Of a DNA stretch of 64,000 nt, positions 36,827-48,412 are shown one piece after another; within the stretch, counting starts at the first letter, position 1; each line of letters starts with the position of its first letter. A program made the position numbers and the translations under genes. Source of the stretch: Portulaca oleracea (Eukaryota > Streptophyta > Magnoliopsida > Caryophyllales > Portulacaceae); contig CM055885.1 of assembly GCA_029582165.1 (NCBI GenBank), forward strand, positions 13,967,729 to 14,031,728, in the 5' to 3' direction. The notes under the pieces are model-generated. The model was not told the origin of the DNA. It did not search any database and saw only the letters and a program-made list of their open reading frames with translations.

Positions 36827-37516
36827 TGTTGGGTGTAAAGACCAATTTGTTGGGAGTAGAGACCAAATAGGAGAAGGAAGGGAGGAAGGGAGGAAGAAGA
36901 TGGAAGAAACGAGAAAGGAACGCCAGCAACGCCAGAGAACCGCAGTTCTCGAGTGGGACGCTGCCAGCACCCCGGGGCACGCTGCCAGCGCTTTGTCAAG
37001 AAGTTCCGCAAGATGAGGCGCTGCCAACGTCTGGGTCTGTCGACGAGTTATCTTGGACGGTGCCAGCGCAAGATTGTTTTCCTTTCTACACCAAGATATT
37101 GTTTCCTATTCTACTACAGTTTCCTTTTTTCTGGAGATTTCAATATTTGTTAGGTTACTGCTATATTGTAACCTAGGTCTCCTTGTATCCTACTAGTATA
37201 TATAGGGGTCTTGTTCTCCTTATGATATACAATGGCAATTGAGAGTGTTTCATCTTATACCACAAGAGATTGACCTGTAATCGCTGTGTTCCTGAGGGAG
37301 TTGTGTGAGGCTCAACTGTGAGTGTTGAGTTCTAAGGTTGTAACTCTAGGAAGGCTGTGAGAGATTGTGGAGGTCTGAAAATCTCTGAAACACTGTTGTA
37401 ATCCTCTGTTTTTTCCCGGTTTGGGTTTTTCCACGTTAATTCCTTGTGTCGAATCTTTATTTATTTTTCGCCCTTATTATTGCTTGTCTGCTAACAACGC
37501 CTTGAGTATCCTAACA
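36827..37516 (+). repeat. left LTR of the copia element
   Basis: 690 bp, nearly identical to the right LTR but with small differences (for example a 20-odd-base insertion near 36948-36990), so insertion is not brand new. Confidence 0.95.
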
Positions 37517-37568
37517 AATGGTATTAGAGCTCTGGCTGGAGCGTGGTTGATCTGCAGACTGAGAAACA

Positions 37569-39017
37569 ATGGCGGGCGCAATTGTGAAGATTCCAGAATT
37601 CGATGGGAAAGACTACGCATGGTGGAGGATGCGCATTGAGGATGTGCTCCGCCAGTAAAGGTTGCATCTTGCGATGGGTGATAAGCCAGAAAAGATAGAA
37701 CAGAAGGATTGGGAAGAGCTTGATGGTCAGCATTCAGAACGATAAGGCTGACGCTAGCTCGAAACGTGGCTTTCAACGTCAAAGATCAAAAAACGACGAA
37801 AGATCTGCTCGAGGCCTTGCAAAACACATATGAGAAACCTTCAGCGGTGAATAAGGTATATGTGTTACGTCGTTTGTTTGAATTTAACATGCAAGAGTCT
37901 GGTGATATGCATGATAGTATGAATGAGTTGAATATAATACTATCAAAGTTAACCTCTGTGGGATTTAATTTCGACGATGAGATGAATGCTAACATACTAT
38001 TGGCTACCCTACCTAAGTTTTGGGAAAATTCCGTGACTTCTGTAACTTCTTCAACTAAGAAGGGTGAGAAACTGAAGATTGGGGAAATTAGAGACTTTGT
38101 CCTGAATGAAAGTATTCGTAGGAAAGATTCCGATGTGTCTGAGTCTTCGGGGAATGCTTTGACTGTCAGGGGTAGGAGGAATAGTGGGAGTTCGGGTTGG
38201 GGTCGATCAAAATCTAGAGGTCGAAACATGGAGCAAGTGTTGTGTTGGAGCTGTGGTGATAGAGGTCATTTTCGTAGGGATTGTCCCAAACCCAGGAAGA
38301 GCAATCATAATGACCATGACTCTGTATATTCTGCTGAGGATATCGGTGATGCCCTAACTGTTAGTGTTGGCATGTCAGAAAGGAATTGGGTGATAGATTC
38401 GGGTGTTTATTTCACTCTTCGTCTAGCAGGGAGGCCTTTAGCAATTTTGTGAGTGGGAGGTTTGGCAGGGTTAGGCTTGCAAACGGTCACAACCTAAAGG
38501 TGATGTGAACATTAAAACTTCCAAGGGTGGAACTTGGAGGTTGAAGAATGTTCGGTATATTCCGGGTCTGACCAAGAACCTTGTATATGTGAGTCAACTG
38601 GATGAGGAGGGGTTGACGATGAGATTTGAAGATGATCATTGGAGGGTAACTAAAGGATCTTTGATAATTGCTAATGGCAGGAAAAGGGGGAAACTATATT
38701 CTGTCATTGATAACTCTAACATGCCTGTTCATGCTCATCAAAGGCATGTTAGCTTCTCTGATGAGAAAAGGGTACCAGAAACGAGGAGGTTTCAGGTCGA
38801 GGCTATGGGAACGGATGATCAGCCGAGGAACGCATCCAACCTGCACGGGAATTTGACAAGTTCAACACGAGGGAAAGTCCCAATCCAAAATTCCTCTAAG
38901 TTGTTGACGATGATGCGTATGTCGAAGTTGCAGGGGCTTGATCATTTCAAGTGGGAGCCTATTGCAAAAAGAGGAGTTGAAGGGAGGTCAACTGGGACCT
39001 CTGTTGATCTTTGCTGA
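37569..39017 (+). pseudogene. copia gag-protease remnant
   Basis: Gag starts at 37569 (MAGAIVKIPEFDGKDYAWW) and has a stop at 37656-37658 and a frameshift near 37728. The rest of gag follows, with DLLEALQNTYEKPSAVNK and a zinc knuckle CWSCGDRGHFRRDC. The protease start, NWVIDSG, is followed by another frame break near 38400-38500. The downstream piece reads WRLKNVRYIPGLTKNLV, the usual sequence after copia protease. Integrase and reverse transcriptase are deleted. Confidence 0.9.
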
Positions 39018-39105
39018 ATAAGATCGAGACGAATGCACCAGAGGATTCGAGAAGGTGTTGAAGTGGTCGAAGGCTGCGCTTGAAATTTCTCTTCAAGTGG
39101 GAGAT

Positions 39106-39793
39106 TGTTGGGTGTGAAGACCAATTTGTTGGGAGTAGAGACCAAATAGGAGAAGGAAGAAAGAAGGGAGGAAGAAGATGGAAGAAACGAGAAAGGAACG
39201 CCAGCAGTGGTAGAGAACCGCAGTTCTCGAGTGGGACGCTGCCAGCGCTTTGTCCAGAAGTTCCACGAGATGAGGCGTTGCCAGCGTCTGGGTCTTTCGG
39301 CGAGTTATCTTGGACGGTGCCAGCGCAAGATTGTTTTCCTTTCTACACCAAGATATTGCTTCCTATTCTACTACAGTTCCCTTTTTTTTCTGGAGATTTC
39401 AATATTTGTTAGGTTACTGCTATATTGTAACCTAGGTCTCCTTGTATCCTCCTAGTATATATAGGGGTCTTATTCTCCTTATGATATACAATAGCAATTG
39501 AGAGTGTTTCATCTTATACCACAAGAGATTGACATGTAATCTTTGTTTTCCTAAGGGAGTTGTGTGAGGCTCAACTGTGAGTGTTGAGTTCTCAGGTTGT
39601 AACTCTAGGAAGGCTGTGAGAGATTGTGGAGGTTTGGGAATCTCTGAAACACTGTTGTAATTCTCTGATAGTGCATCGTTCGTGGTTTTTTCCTGGTTTG
39701 GGTTTTTCCACGTTAATTTGTTGTGTCGAATCTTTATTTATTTTTCACCCTTATTATTGTTTGTCTGCTAACAACGCCCTGAGTATCCTAACA
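39106..39793 (+). repeat. right LTR of the copia element
   Basis: 688 bp; see the left LTR. Confidence 0.95.
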
Positions 39794-39804
39794 CATAATA
39801 TAAC

Positions 39805-40493
39805 TGTAACGCCCCGACCCCTCCGGGTCGCGGACATTACCGATAAGTGCTTCAAGGATCGATGACTGACCCCATAAATTACCACGAGTCTTTCCAGCGT
39901 GCTTCGTCCTCGCTCACACGCTGCCCCGAAAAACTTCCCATGAGGTCACCCATCCTTGGACTACTCTCAGCCAAGCACGCTTAACTGCGGAGTTCCCAAC
40001 GAATGAGTTACCATAAAAGAAGGTGCACCTTGGTGATATAAGTAGTCATTTCAATTCCTATAAGCCACACTTAACCACATATCTGGAGTGTTACGATCAC
40101 CCCCACTTAAGCGCACAACGTCCTCGTTGTGCCACATTACACTCCAGAATCTTTGCCCCGCTAGGTGACTGCCCATGGCTCTCCCGTCCACTGGTGCAGC
40201 TCACGGTCGTGGGTCGGCTCAGATACCTTCTGTAAACACCCCGACCCCTCCGGGTCGCGGACATTACCGATAAGTGCTTCAAGGATCGATGATTGGCCCC
40301 ACAAATCACCACGAGTCTTTCCAGCGTGCTTCGTCCTCGCTCACACGCTGCCCGGGAAAACTTACCAAGAGGTCACCCATCCTTGGACTACTCCCAGCCA
40401 AGCACGCTTAACTGCAGAGTTCCCAACGAATGAGCTACCATAAAAGAAGGTGCACCTTGGTGATATAAGTAGTCATTTCAATTCCTTTAAGCT
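39805..40493 (-). mobile_element. Cassandra-type TRIM, minus orientation, one LTR truncated
   Basis: LTR 39805-40095 (291 bp; minus strand TGTAACACTCC-type start, GGGGCGTTACA end), an internal domain of about 135 bp, then a second LTR from 40231 that stops near 40493, short of its end. Each LTR contains 5S rRNA-like sequence on the minus strand. The PBS region (about 40218-40229) is a mutated TGGTATCAGAGC. Cassandra elements are defined by 5S-bearing LTRs and no coding capacity. Confidence 0.85.
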
Positions 40494-41040
40494 ACTCGTT
40501 AGGAACTCCGCAGTTAAGCGTGCTTGGCTGGGAGTAGTCCAAGGATGGGTGACCTCCTGGGAAGTTTTCCCGAGCAACGTGTGAGCGAGGACGAAGCACG
40601 CTGGAAAGACTCGTGGTGATTTGTGGGATCCTTGAAACACTTATTGGTAATGTCCGTGGCCCGGGAAGGGGTCGGGGCGTTTACAGATGGTATCAGAGCC
40701 AATCCGCGACCGTGAGCTGCACCAGTGGACGGGAGAGCCATGGGCAGTCACCTAGCGGGGCAAAGATTCTGGAATATATTGTGGTACAACGAGGACGTTG
40801 TGCGCTTAAGTGGGGATGATTGTAACACCTCGAATATGTGGTTAAGTGTGGCTTAAAGGAATTGAAATGACTACTTATATAACAAAGGTGCATCTTCTTT
40901 TATGGTAGCTCATTCGTTGGAAACTCCGCAGTTAAACGTGCTTGGCTGGGAGTAGTCCAAGGATGGGTGACCTCTTGGGAGGTTTTCCCGGGCAACGTGT
41001 GAGCGAGGACAAAGCACGCTGGAAAGACTCGTGGTGATTA
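40494..41040 (+). mobile_element. Cassandra-type TRIM, plus orientation, both LTRs truncated
   Basis: LTR remnant 40494-40685, PBS TGGTATCAGAGC at 40688-40699 (perfect), internal domain 40686-40820 with PPT TTAAGTGGGGATGAT, and second LTR from 40821 to about 41040, where homology stops. It abuts the minus-orientation copy directly at about 40494, forming an imperfect palindrome. Confidence 0.85.
40501..40568 (+). other. 5S rRNA-like segment inside the Cassandra LTR
   Basis: Includes AACTCCGCAGTTAAGCGTGC (A-box region) and GGATGGGTGACCTCCTGGGA (C-box region), the internal Pol III promoter parts of plant 5S rRNA. Three more copies lie in the other LTRs, at about 39940-40002 (minus), 40364-40428 (minus) and 40921-40990 (plus). 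These are retrotransposon parts, not true 5S genes: the 5' third of 5S rRNA is missing. Confidence 0.85.
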
Positions 41041-41132
41041 GGGTGGACCCGAGAGAGAGAAAGAGTAAGAGAGGGAAAGTGAGTGTTTGAGAATAAGGTT
41101 GATGAATGATGATCCGGGTTATAAATCTCCCT

Positions 41133-41133
41133 A

Positions 41134-41178
<45 letters not shown>

Positions 41179-41179
41179 T
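41133..41179 (+). repeat. (AT)n-(AC)n compound microsatellite
   Basis: About 13 AT units followed by about 10 AC units, within the U3-like end of the gypsy LTR. Confidence 0.95.
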
Positions 41180-41679
41180 TCACTAGGCCCAAATGGCCTC
41201 CTTCTTCTTCCTTTTAGCCGGCCAAAGTGAGGCGCAAATAAATAAATTCATCAATTTTTACTCCCTCCCTTATACTTATGTCTCCCTAAACCCAAATTAC
41301 TTAAATTTATTATACCGCAAAAATATTATCGTTAACCTATGGAAACCCAAATAAATATACACCTCCTCGATAACTCACATAATTATTTTTAACTTGTCAT
41401 GGGTAAAAGAATGAAAAAAAAGGGGTCCTGGAAAAGAGTACTTATTTATCCATGATGACATGATAACCTTAAATTAGATCGGGAGAAGGAACTTTAACAA
41501 GAAAAAAAAAAATTTAATCTAAGAACCTTGATGATCGTTTCAAATCCTGCAAAACACACACTTGGTTAGAAAAATAAAATTTAGAACACGCGCTTTAATT
41601 ATTACTTACTTATTTTTAAACTTGATTAGTTACATTATTTAACATGTATTAAAGGGATAGTTAACGCTGAGTTATCACA

Positions 41680-42960
41680 TCTTACTCCCCTTAAAAGAAG
41701 TTTCGTCCCTGAAATTTTGAAAACACTACCGTCGTATCCCTGGGGTCTTACTTCAAAACAGGTGAGGGGTTTTATTTCGCATGACTTGCTTGGGTCCTCA
41801 TGTAATCTCAGAAGAGAAGTGTTCAGCCCCGATGATTTGGGTTCTATCCATGATCTAGATTAGGAACATCTTTCCAGAGTCGTACAACATGAAATATATC
41901 ATGAATGTTTCCTGTATTAGAAGGTAATGCGAGCCTATAAGCCACAGGGTTTATTCTTTCAATGATTCCATATGGCTCGGCATATCAAGGGCTTAACTTC
42001 CTTTTAACGTTAAATCCCCGTACTTCTTTTGCTGGTGAAATCCTTAGGAATGCTTTGTCCCTTATCTAAACTCTAACGGTTTCCTTCTTCTATCAGCACC
42101 ACTCTATGGTCGGCTTTGAGCCGTTTCGATATGTTGTTGGAGGATCTGGATCTCCTCATTGCGTTCCCAGCCTAGTATGGTTCTAACGCATACCTTCATT
42201 CTTGCCATGAAGTGTTCTAAAAGGCCTCTTTTGATATCTTGTTGTCTGAATATCTTACTAAGGGTAAAATGGGCAAACTTGATCATTCGATCTAGGATCA
42301 TCCAAACTGCATTTTCCCCGACGATCGTTGTGGGTATCCGCATGATAACATCTGTGGATATTGAATCCTAATTCCAGGTGGGAATCTTTAAGGGCTTCAA
42401 CTTACCTATTGATCGCTGGTAGGTACTCATTCCCTGCTGACAAGTAACACATTCATCCATGAGGGTCGCTATGTCCTCTTTCGTAATGCCATCAAAACTG
42501 CTCTCCTCATATTATGATACATCTTGGATACCTTCTAGATGTACTGAATAGGGAGTGTTATACTCTCCATGTCAAGTCTTTTCTTAAGTTTTGGAAAAAA
42601 AAGTCTTCTCATACTCCTTGGTCCACACAACTTTGGGGATCCTTCCCCCCAATTTGGTCAGTGGTAAGGGAACATTTAGACAAGTTCCGGAGTGAGTCGT
42701 TGACCATGACCTGCTCCGCCTACAGACTTCTTATCTTGGAGGTAATTGCTGATTTGGATTAATTTATAACTGTACCCCCTTTTTGTGGATGACCTTGAGT
42801 ACATTTTAAAAGGCTGCTTGTCCTAAAAATGCTAAATCTTTTACCCGAAGTCTATGCCTTGGCAGTTTTGTAGATAATTGATGCTCTTTTGAGGTTTGTA
42901 ACCTAATTCTAAAGAACTTCACCCCTCATAATAACATCATAAGTTAGAAATATCCTTTTT
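41680..42960 (-). pseudogene. Ty3/gypsy pol 3' end (integrase) remnant
   Basis: The minus strand encodes the integrase zinc-region Cys pair (MDECVTCQQG), then LKPLKIPTWN*DSISTDV and VGENAVWMILDRMIKFAHF, the start of the gypsy integrase core. Further on come KAFLRISPAKEVRGF, EPYGIIERINPVAYRLALP and NIHDIFHVVRLWK, the conserved end of plant gypsy polyproteins. The tail, KFQGRNFF*G, runs into the PPT. Several stops and frameshifts; an RNase H/spacer remnant lies upstream to about 42770, and the element is cut off near 42960. Confidence 0.8.
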
Positions 42961-42999
42961 TTTCCCAGTATCTTCAAAGTATTGATTTTTTTTCCGAAT

Positions 43000-43510
43000 T
43001 TTTTCTATTTAAATTTATCTATTCAATAAATTTACCGATAATCTATAATAACAATGAGAAAGTTGCATGTCATCTACTGTATAATACATAGATGACCGTT
43101 TTTAAAATTTAAATGGCTAAAGTTATTAATTGATGAACTTTTCATAACAAGTTGACAAATTTAAATGGAAAATTAGAAAAAATAATCTAAATTTAGGGTA
43201 CTTGAAAAAATGATATGAAGTTATAATTTTTTAATGGATGAGCTAAACTTTGACCCTATTATTTTTTGTGTCCACCACCGAGTTAAACTCGTCGAGAAAC
43301 TGACGTGGCGGTGATAATGTTACTCATGGAACACACTTTTAACTTCTTTTGAGTTGTAAAGTGTTTCACCTGTAAATTAAAATTTTCTGATGGCGCATTT
43401 GTCACCTTTCTGGTGAGTTTAACTAAGTGGTGGAAAATAAATATAATAGGAGTTAAAATGAGTGGCGCATATGTGCGGCTAGATTGATTAGGGGCTAAAA
43501 ATAATAGGGA
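43000..43510 (+). repeat. dispersed repeat family, copy 3 (uninterrupted)
   Basis: Carries AGTTATTAATTGATGA, CATAACAAGTTGACAAATTT, ACCGAGTTAAACTCGTCGAG and CACTTTTAACTTCTTTTGAG in the same order as copies 1 and 2. It supplies the unfilled target site for the Helitron. Confidence 0.65.
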
Positions 43511-43528
43511 TTGTGCAAGTAGCATATA

Positions 43529-43762
43529 CTCCCTCCATTTTTTAATTTGTCGCCCGTTTTTTTATGTAGGTAACTTTAATCATTGATCTTTCGTTACACA
43601 CAATGACTCATCCCACAAAATAAATACCATTAGATTCATACCAAAAAGTACTCTTCGCAAAGTATAAAATTTAAAATATTTGATAAAATATTACGTAAGA
43701 AATTATTGAATAAAGATGAACATTGAAAAGCGTGAAAAACAACTACTTGTGTTGAGAGGGAG
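43529..43762. mobile_element. Stowaway-type MITE (234 bp)
   Basis: Left end CTCCCTCCATTTT, right end GAGAGGGAG; TA on both sides (43527-43528, 43763-43764). No coding capacity. Confidence 0.7.
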
Positions 43763-43769
43763 TACTTTA

Positions 43770-45070
43770 TCCGCCTATACCTGACAATTGGATCATTCAG
43801 GTCGAGTTGATTTCGTGTCGCTTTACTTGAAAAAAGAACAACTTTGGTTAAAGATAAATTCGGGTTAGGTATAATCGGATTGGGTAACTTCATGTTCGGG
43901 TACATTTTGGGTTAAGGGCTTGCAAAGTTCAGTGGTAAATGGCAAGTATGCTAAATGTTAATTTTAGTAAATTTCGATTTGTATATGCCAAATGTTTTTT
44001 TTGGTAGGTACGACAAGTTTCAGAAATTTTAGGTAAATTACGATAACTTTCAATAAATTTTTACCCTCACACACTAACCATCCAACTTTGCATGTCCTAA
44101 TTATTTTTGGCTTTTTTGTATCTGGATTTGGATTAGATTCGAGCGGGTCATTTGTGTGGGGTCCATTTTCCCGAGTCCAAATTCCGCTGCGTACAAGCCC
44201 AATCCCCTCTTTAGTTTTGAGGGTTTCGTACGCAAATTCCCGGTATTCGTATTCCCGCTCACTTTTCATCCGCCAAGACTTGGTAATTGGGTAATTCGGA
44301 AGAGGTTGATTTCAGATCGCCTCATCTAAAAAAAGAACAACTTTGATTAAAGTTAAATTTAAGTCAAGTCGGATCGGATTGGGTCACCTTGTGGTCTGGT
44401 CCATTTCAGGGTTCATTATTTTCAACTTTTTGGGGTCTGGGTCTGGATTTGGATTGGATTTGGATGGGTTGTTTGGGTCAGGTAGATTCTGCCAGGTCTT
44501 ATCAATTGTGCAGCGTACAAGCCGAATCCCCAATTTAATTTTGAGGGTTCTATGGACAAACTCCCGACATTGGTATTCCCACCCACTTAACTCTTATTTC
44601 TCAACCGGAATAAGGACTATCCAAAATTACTAAGATTCTGATTCCACTCACCCCCATTTTAATTTTTAAACTTGATTCGGCCATTGAATAAGAAATTGGG
44701 TCACTTCGTATTCAGGGCCATTTTAGGTTACCTATTTTTGGTTTTTCCGCATTCGATTCTGGATCGAATTTGGGTGGGTAATTTGGGTCCGGTTCATTTT
44801 GTCGAGTTCAAAGTTCTGCAGTGTACAAGCCCAATCCCCTCTTTAATTTTGAGGGTTTCATAGACAAACTCCTATATTCGTATTCCCACTCACTTTTCAT
44901 CCGCCTAGACCTGGCAATTGGGTCATTTGGATTAGATTGATTGCGAGCTACTTATCTAAAAAAAATAACAACTTTGGTCATAGATAAACTCAAGTTAATT
45001 TGGATCGAATTAGGTCACTTCGTGTTCGGGTCCATTTTAAGTTAAGGGCCTATAAAGTTAAAATGGTAAA
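43770..45070. repeat. degenerate tandem repeat block rich in GGGTC/TTTGGGT words
   Basis: Landmarks recur: GTACAAGCCCAATCCCCTCT-like at about 44193, 44516 and 44824 (spacing 308-326); AAGAACAACTTTGGTTAAAG-like at about 43834, 44333 and 44964. It is built from degenerate copies with deletions. Short frames inside have no domain. Confidence 0.65.
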
Positions 45071-45935
45071 TGGTAAGTATGGTAAATGGTATTTTTGGTA
45101 AGTTTTGGTAAATTTCGAAGTTTCATTAAATTTTGGTAACTTTCGATTTGTACAGTAAATATCTATTTACTATATTAAAACAAAACTAACTCATCTAAGA
45201 ATATGCCACATGTCAACATATAGTAGTACATAACAATTTATTAAATTAAATTAAATTATCAAAATGTAAATATTTCCTATAAATTGTTATACTCAATTAG
45301 ATGATGTAAATTATCACAAACCCAAAGGATAAAACTTTCAAAATTCCATTTTAATCATTTGTTTTAGTTACCCCTCATTGATTATCTATTAAATATATTA
45401 AAATAAGTCCCCCAAGGGACAACCCAAACCTATGTGAAACAATTTCAGAGGTTTGAACCTTGAATGGGAGTATGAAAATTGAGGGTAATGACCACCTAGT
45501 TATCACTCCTTTAGTTGCATAAATGTCAACTTAAAAAATGATAAACTAATAGATATAGGTCATAAATATTAGTAAACAATTAAAATAATATTGATGAGTT
45601 TTGTATAAGAAAATATTCATTAATTAATCTTTCTTCTTTCAAATTTACTATTATACTATATCAATCTCAATATAAAAAATAGACTAAACTAAATTTTAAG
45701 AGATCTTAAAGTATAAAACATAGCTCCCGTAAAATATATAAAAAATGTATATTATTGCTCTATGTTTTCTTTAATAATTGTAAAAAGAAAATAAAATTTT
45801 GATTAACATCACGATAAAAAATGTAAATTAATAATTACATCAATGATTATGGCATCAAATGAAATTAAAATAAACATAAAATACAAAGAATCAAAATTTG
45901 TGTCAATGTGTGTAAGATAAAAGATTGAGAATTTG
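45071..45935. other. AT-rich intergenic DNA before the LTR array
   Basis: No gene. CTATATTAAAACAAAACTAA followed by ATGCCACATGTCA (about 45171-45220) resembles a Helitron 5' end, but no 3' end is seen before the LTR array begins. Confidence 0.4.
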
Positions 45936-46443
45936 TGTAACGCCCCGGAAATTCAATTATAGAAAAAGTCAAAGTCAAACTAACGTTAACGGTAAAATTC
46001 AGCGGAAGTCTTTTTTTTTTCTTTATTTGGGCGTCACTGCCGTATCCCCGAAGGAATACAAGGCGAGAAGAAAACTACAACTGTCTGTCAACGACAAAAC
46101 CAACTAACAACTCATACTTAGTAATAAACCTCAAAACTAACTTGAAGTTTCTCATAAAAGAAAAGCAACATACTTAACGACTCCTAAACATGTCGTCCTC
46201 ACTTCTAATTCCCGTCCCCGGCATATAGATCTTCACCTGAAAACAAAACATTTCAAAAATGAGGGGGAAATCTCAATAATGTCTACCCCTAACGTTAAAA
46301 ACAAGTTAAGTTCATTTCAATTCATTTGAGGGAGAGGGAACAAGTCAAAACATTTCGCAAACCTTTAACCCTTAACTGTTTTCCTCAACCCAACCAATTC
46401 ATATTTTATTATGCGGGCGGGATACCACATCCCTTAGAGTAAC

Positions 46444-46603
46444 ATTCGCCTACCAAAGGCATCAAGATTTCGCCTACCACAGGCATTAAGAGGCCGCCTA
46501 CCACAGGCATCAAAGTATTCGCCTACCACAGGCATCAAAAGAGTTCGCCTACCACATGCATCAAAGTATTCGCCTACCACAGGCATCAACGTATTCTATC
46601 CTA
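46444..46603 (+). repeat. minisatellite in LTR 1 (six units)
   Basis: TTCGCCTACCACAGGCATCA-like units of about 24-27 bp, six in a row. Counterparts lie at 53157-53308 (LTR 2) and 59886-60036 (LTR 3). Confidence 0.9.
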
Positions 46604-48372
46604 TATTAGGGAAGAAGCCCTGATCTCCTGGTCTATAACCCGGCAGGATACCAAATCCTGATCTCCGGGTTATGCCCCGAAACCCGCTTAATGTTTCACT
46701 TTGAATTATTAGTATCTTATGCAAAAGTCAGCTCACAACTCTCAAGTCAAACCCAACCCAGGTTATCAAAACCAATAATAAAACCGCGCATAAAAGACCA
46801 TCTCAATTCTCAATTCATAAATCAATAATTACAAACAAATATAAAAAAAACAGATGATCACATTTCCAGATAAAGTCCCCTTTCGGGATGTAATTCTCAA
46901 ACAGTTAGAAAACATTAAAACACATTTAAAGAGCATCCCGGTGGGGATTAGAGCATAGACATTACCTGGTTAACTTCACTTCACAAAGAAAGCGAACACA
47001 CTTGAGCTCACTAACGACGAATTAGCTCGGGCCTAAAATAGAATAATTATTCTAATCAAAACGCGCTTGAAGTTAGTATTAACTACCTTCTAACTAAACC
47101 TCCCCTAGGAACCATATAGGTTCCTATCAATCATGAATTTACACTTTAAATTACCTAACACATTCCAAGTAATCGCATAATAGCACCAAATAAGCCTTTT
47201 CAATCAACAACACATTTATTAACAATTTCACATAACAAGACAGATTCACATCCACACAAAAAGGGTCGTAACTTGACTTCTCGACATCCTATGGGTCTGG
47301 TGTTGGACTTTTCGGAAACCTAGGGATGTCTCTAAAACTCTTAAGTTGAACTCGAGACCCAGCACATGCTTTAAGATCCTCGAAAACCATCATCTTTCCA
47401 AACTGTCTAGGTCTGACCTAGGTCTGGTAATCAGGGTATAACTCGACTTATAAAATTTCAAAGTCCGGTCCGTAAAATTCCTATGAAAGCTAAAATCTAA
47501 GAAACTCCAGTCCAAAGGGTTTGATCAAAAGACAACTACACTAATCGTGGTGACCCGATCTTTAGACCCCATCAAAACTGTCCCGTTACCGGTTTCCATT
47601 TAATTTGCAAATTCGGTTCTAACTTCCACCAATTCGATCCCGGGGTCCTAATTTGGGCTTAAAACAGTAACTAAAGTCCAAAGTAATTAACCTAATCCAA
47701 CTAAGGTCCAAACATCAAACCTCCTATCATCAAAACAAAAATGTAGAAGATGAAATCAACTTTAATTTTTCTACTAAACCTAAAAGCATGCATGAAATAT
47801 TAACACTAACCTAAACATGAATTTCTTAACCAATAAACAAGAAAGAACTTAAAGAACATGTGAATAACTATAAAGAACATATAAACATTTAAATTACTAA
47901 TCAAGAATCCCAACAACCAATTGCTTTAAACAAGATTAAATCAAGAATCATAAATTAATTAAACTAATAAGCAAGAATTTGTACTTTACTAATTTAATCG
48001 TTCTAAACTTATTGAGCAAGATTACACATGATATTAAACACCTAAAAGAATTAACAAGAGCGTATGACTACTTACTAACAAACAAGAATTACTCTAGATA
48101 ATTAAACGTTTTAATTGCATACAATAATAGTGTTATCTAAAACCCTAACATGATTCACAAGAAAACAAAAGTACATCCTACAATCGAATAATAATAATTT
48201 CACTACAACTAACCTAATACACCAAATTACAACATAAAGATTACACATAATACTTTAGACAAATTTACAAGCAAATATTACAACCAAAAACAAATTTAAT
48301 TACAAATAACAACTAAATAGTTTACACCCTTAATTACCCAAATTACAAGATTTAGTAAAAGAAATAATAATA

Positions 48373-48412
<40 letters not shown>

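Larger units (their letters stand above)
36827..39793 (+). mobile_element. Ty1/copia deletion derivative (2967 bp), TSD CATAA
   Basis: Two LTRs (36827-37516 and 39106-39793) start TGTTGGGTGT and end ATCCTAACA. CATAA flanks the element on both sides (36822-36826, 39794-39798), an exact 5-bp target duplication. The PBS TGGTATTAGAGC at 37519-37530 complements initiator tRNA-Met with one mismatch. The PPT AAGTGGGAGAT lies directly before the right LTR. Inside are a broken gag and a protease remnant; integrase, RT and RNase H are missing, so it is non-autonomous. Confidence 0.95.
34035..41679 (-). mobile_element. Ty3/gypsy-type 3' LTR interrupted by copia and Cassandra insertions
   Basis: On the minus strand the LTR starts TGTGATAACTCAGCG at 41679, directly after the polypurine tract TTTTAAGGGGAGTAAGA (41696-41680), and ends GGGGGTGTTACA at 34035. 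Removing the insertions (36827-39798 and 39805-41040) leaves about 3.43 kb, close to the 3.42-kb LTRs of the array at 45936-64000. A TATA-like ATTTATAACCC lies near 41120. The R-U5 part (34035-36826) is non-coding, with a small minisatellite. The LTR assignment is inferred from end motifs, PPT and length; an opposite LTR is not present in the window. Confidence 0.65.

Noticed and set aside
40501..40568. A genuine 5S rRNA gene
   Set aside because: Only the inner and 3' part of 5S is present and it sits in LTRs with PBS and PPT, so it belongs to Cassandra.
43964..44863. Several short frames in the 44-kb tandem repeat block
   Set aside because: Low-complexity, repeat-derived translations without any domain.
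45163..45935. Helitron starting at CTATATTAAAAC on the plus strand
   Set aside because: No hairpin plus CTRR end before the LTR array; may be truncated but cannot be supported.
46444..46603. Regular short repeats that could suggest a CRISPR array
   Set aside because: Spacers are too short and alike, and the block lies inside a plant LTR; it is a minisatellite.
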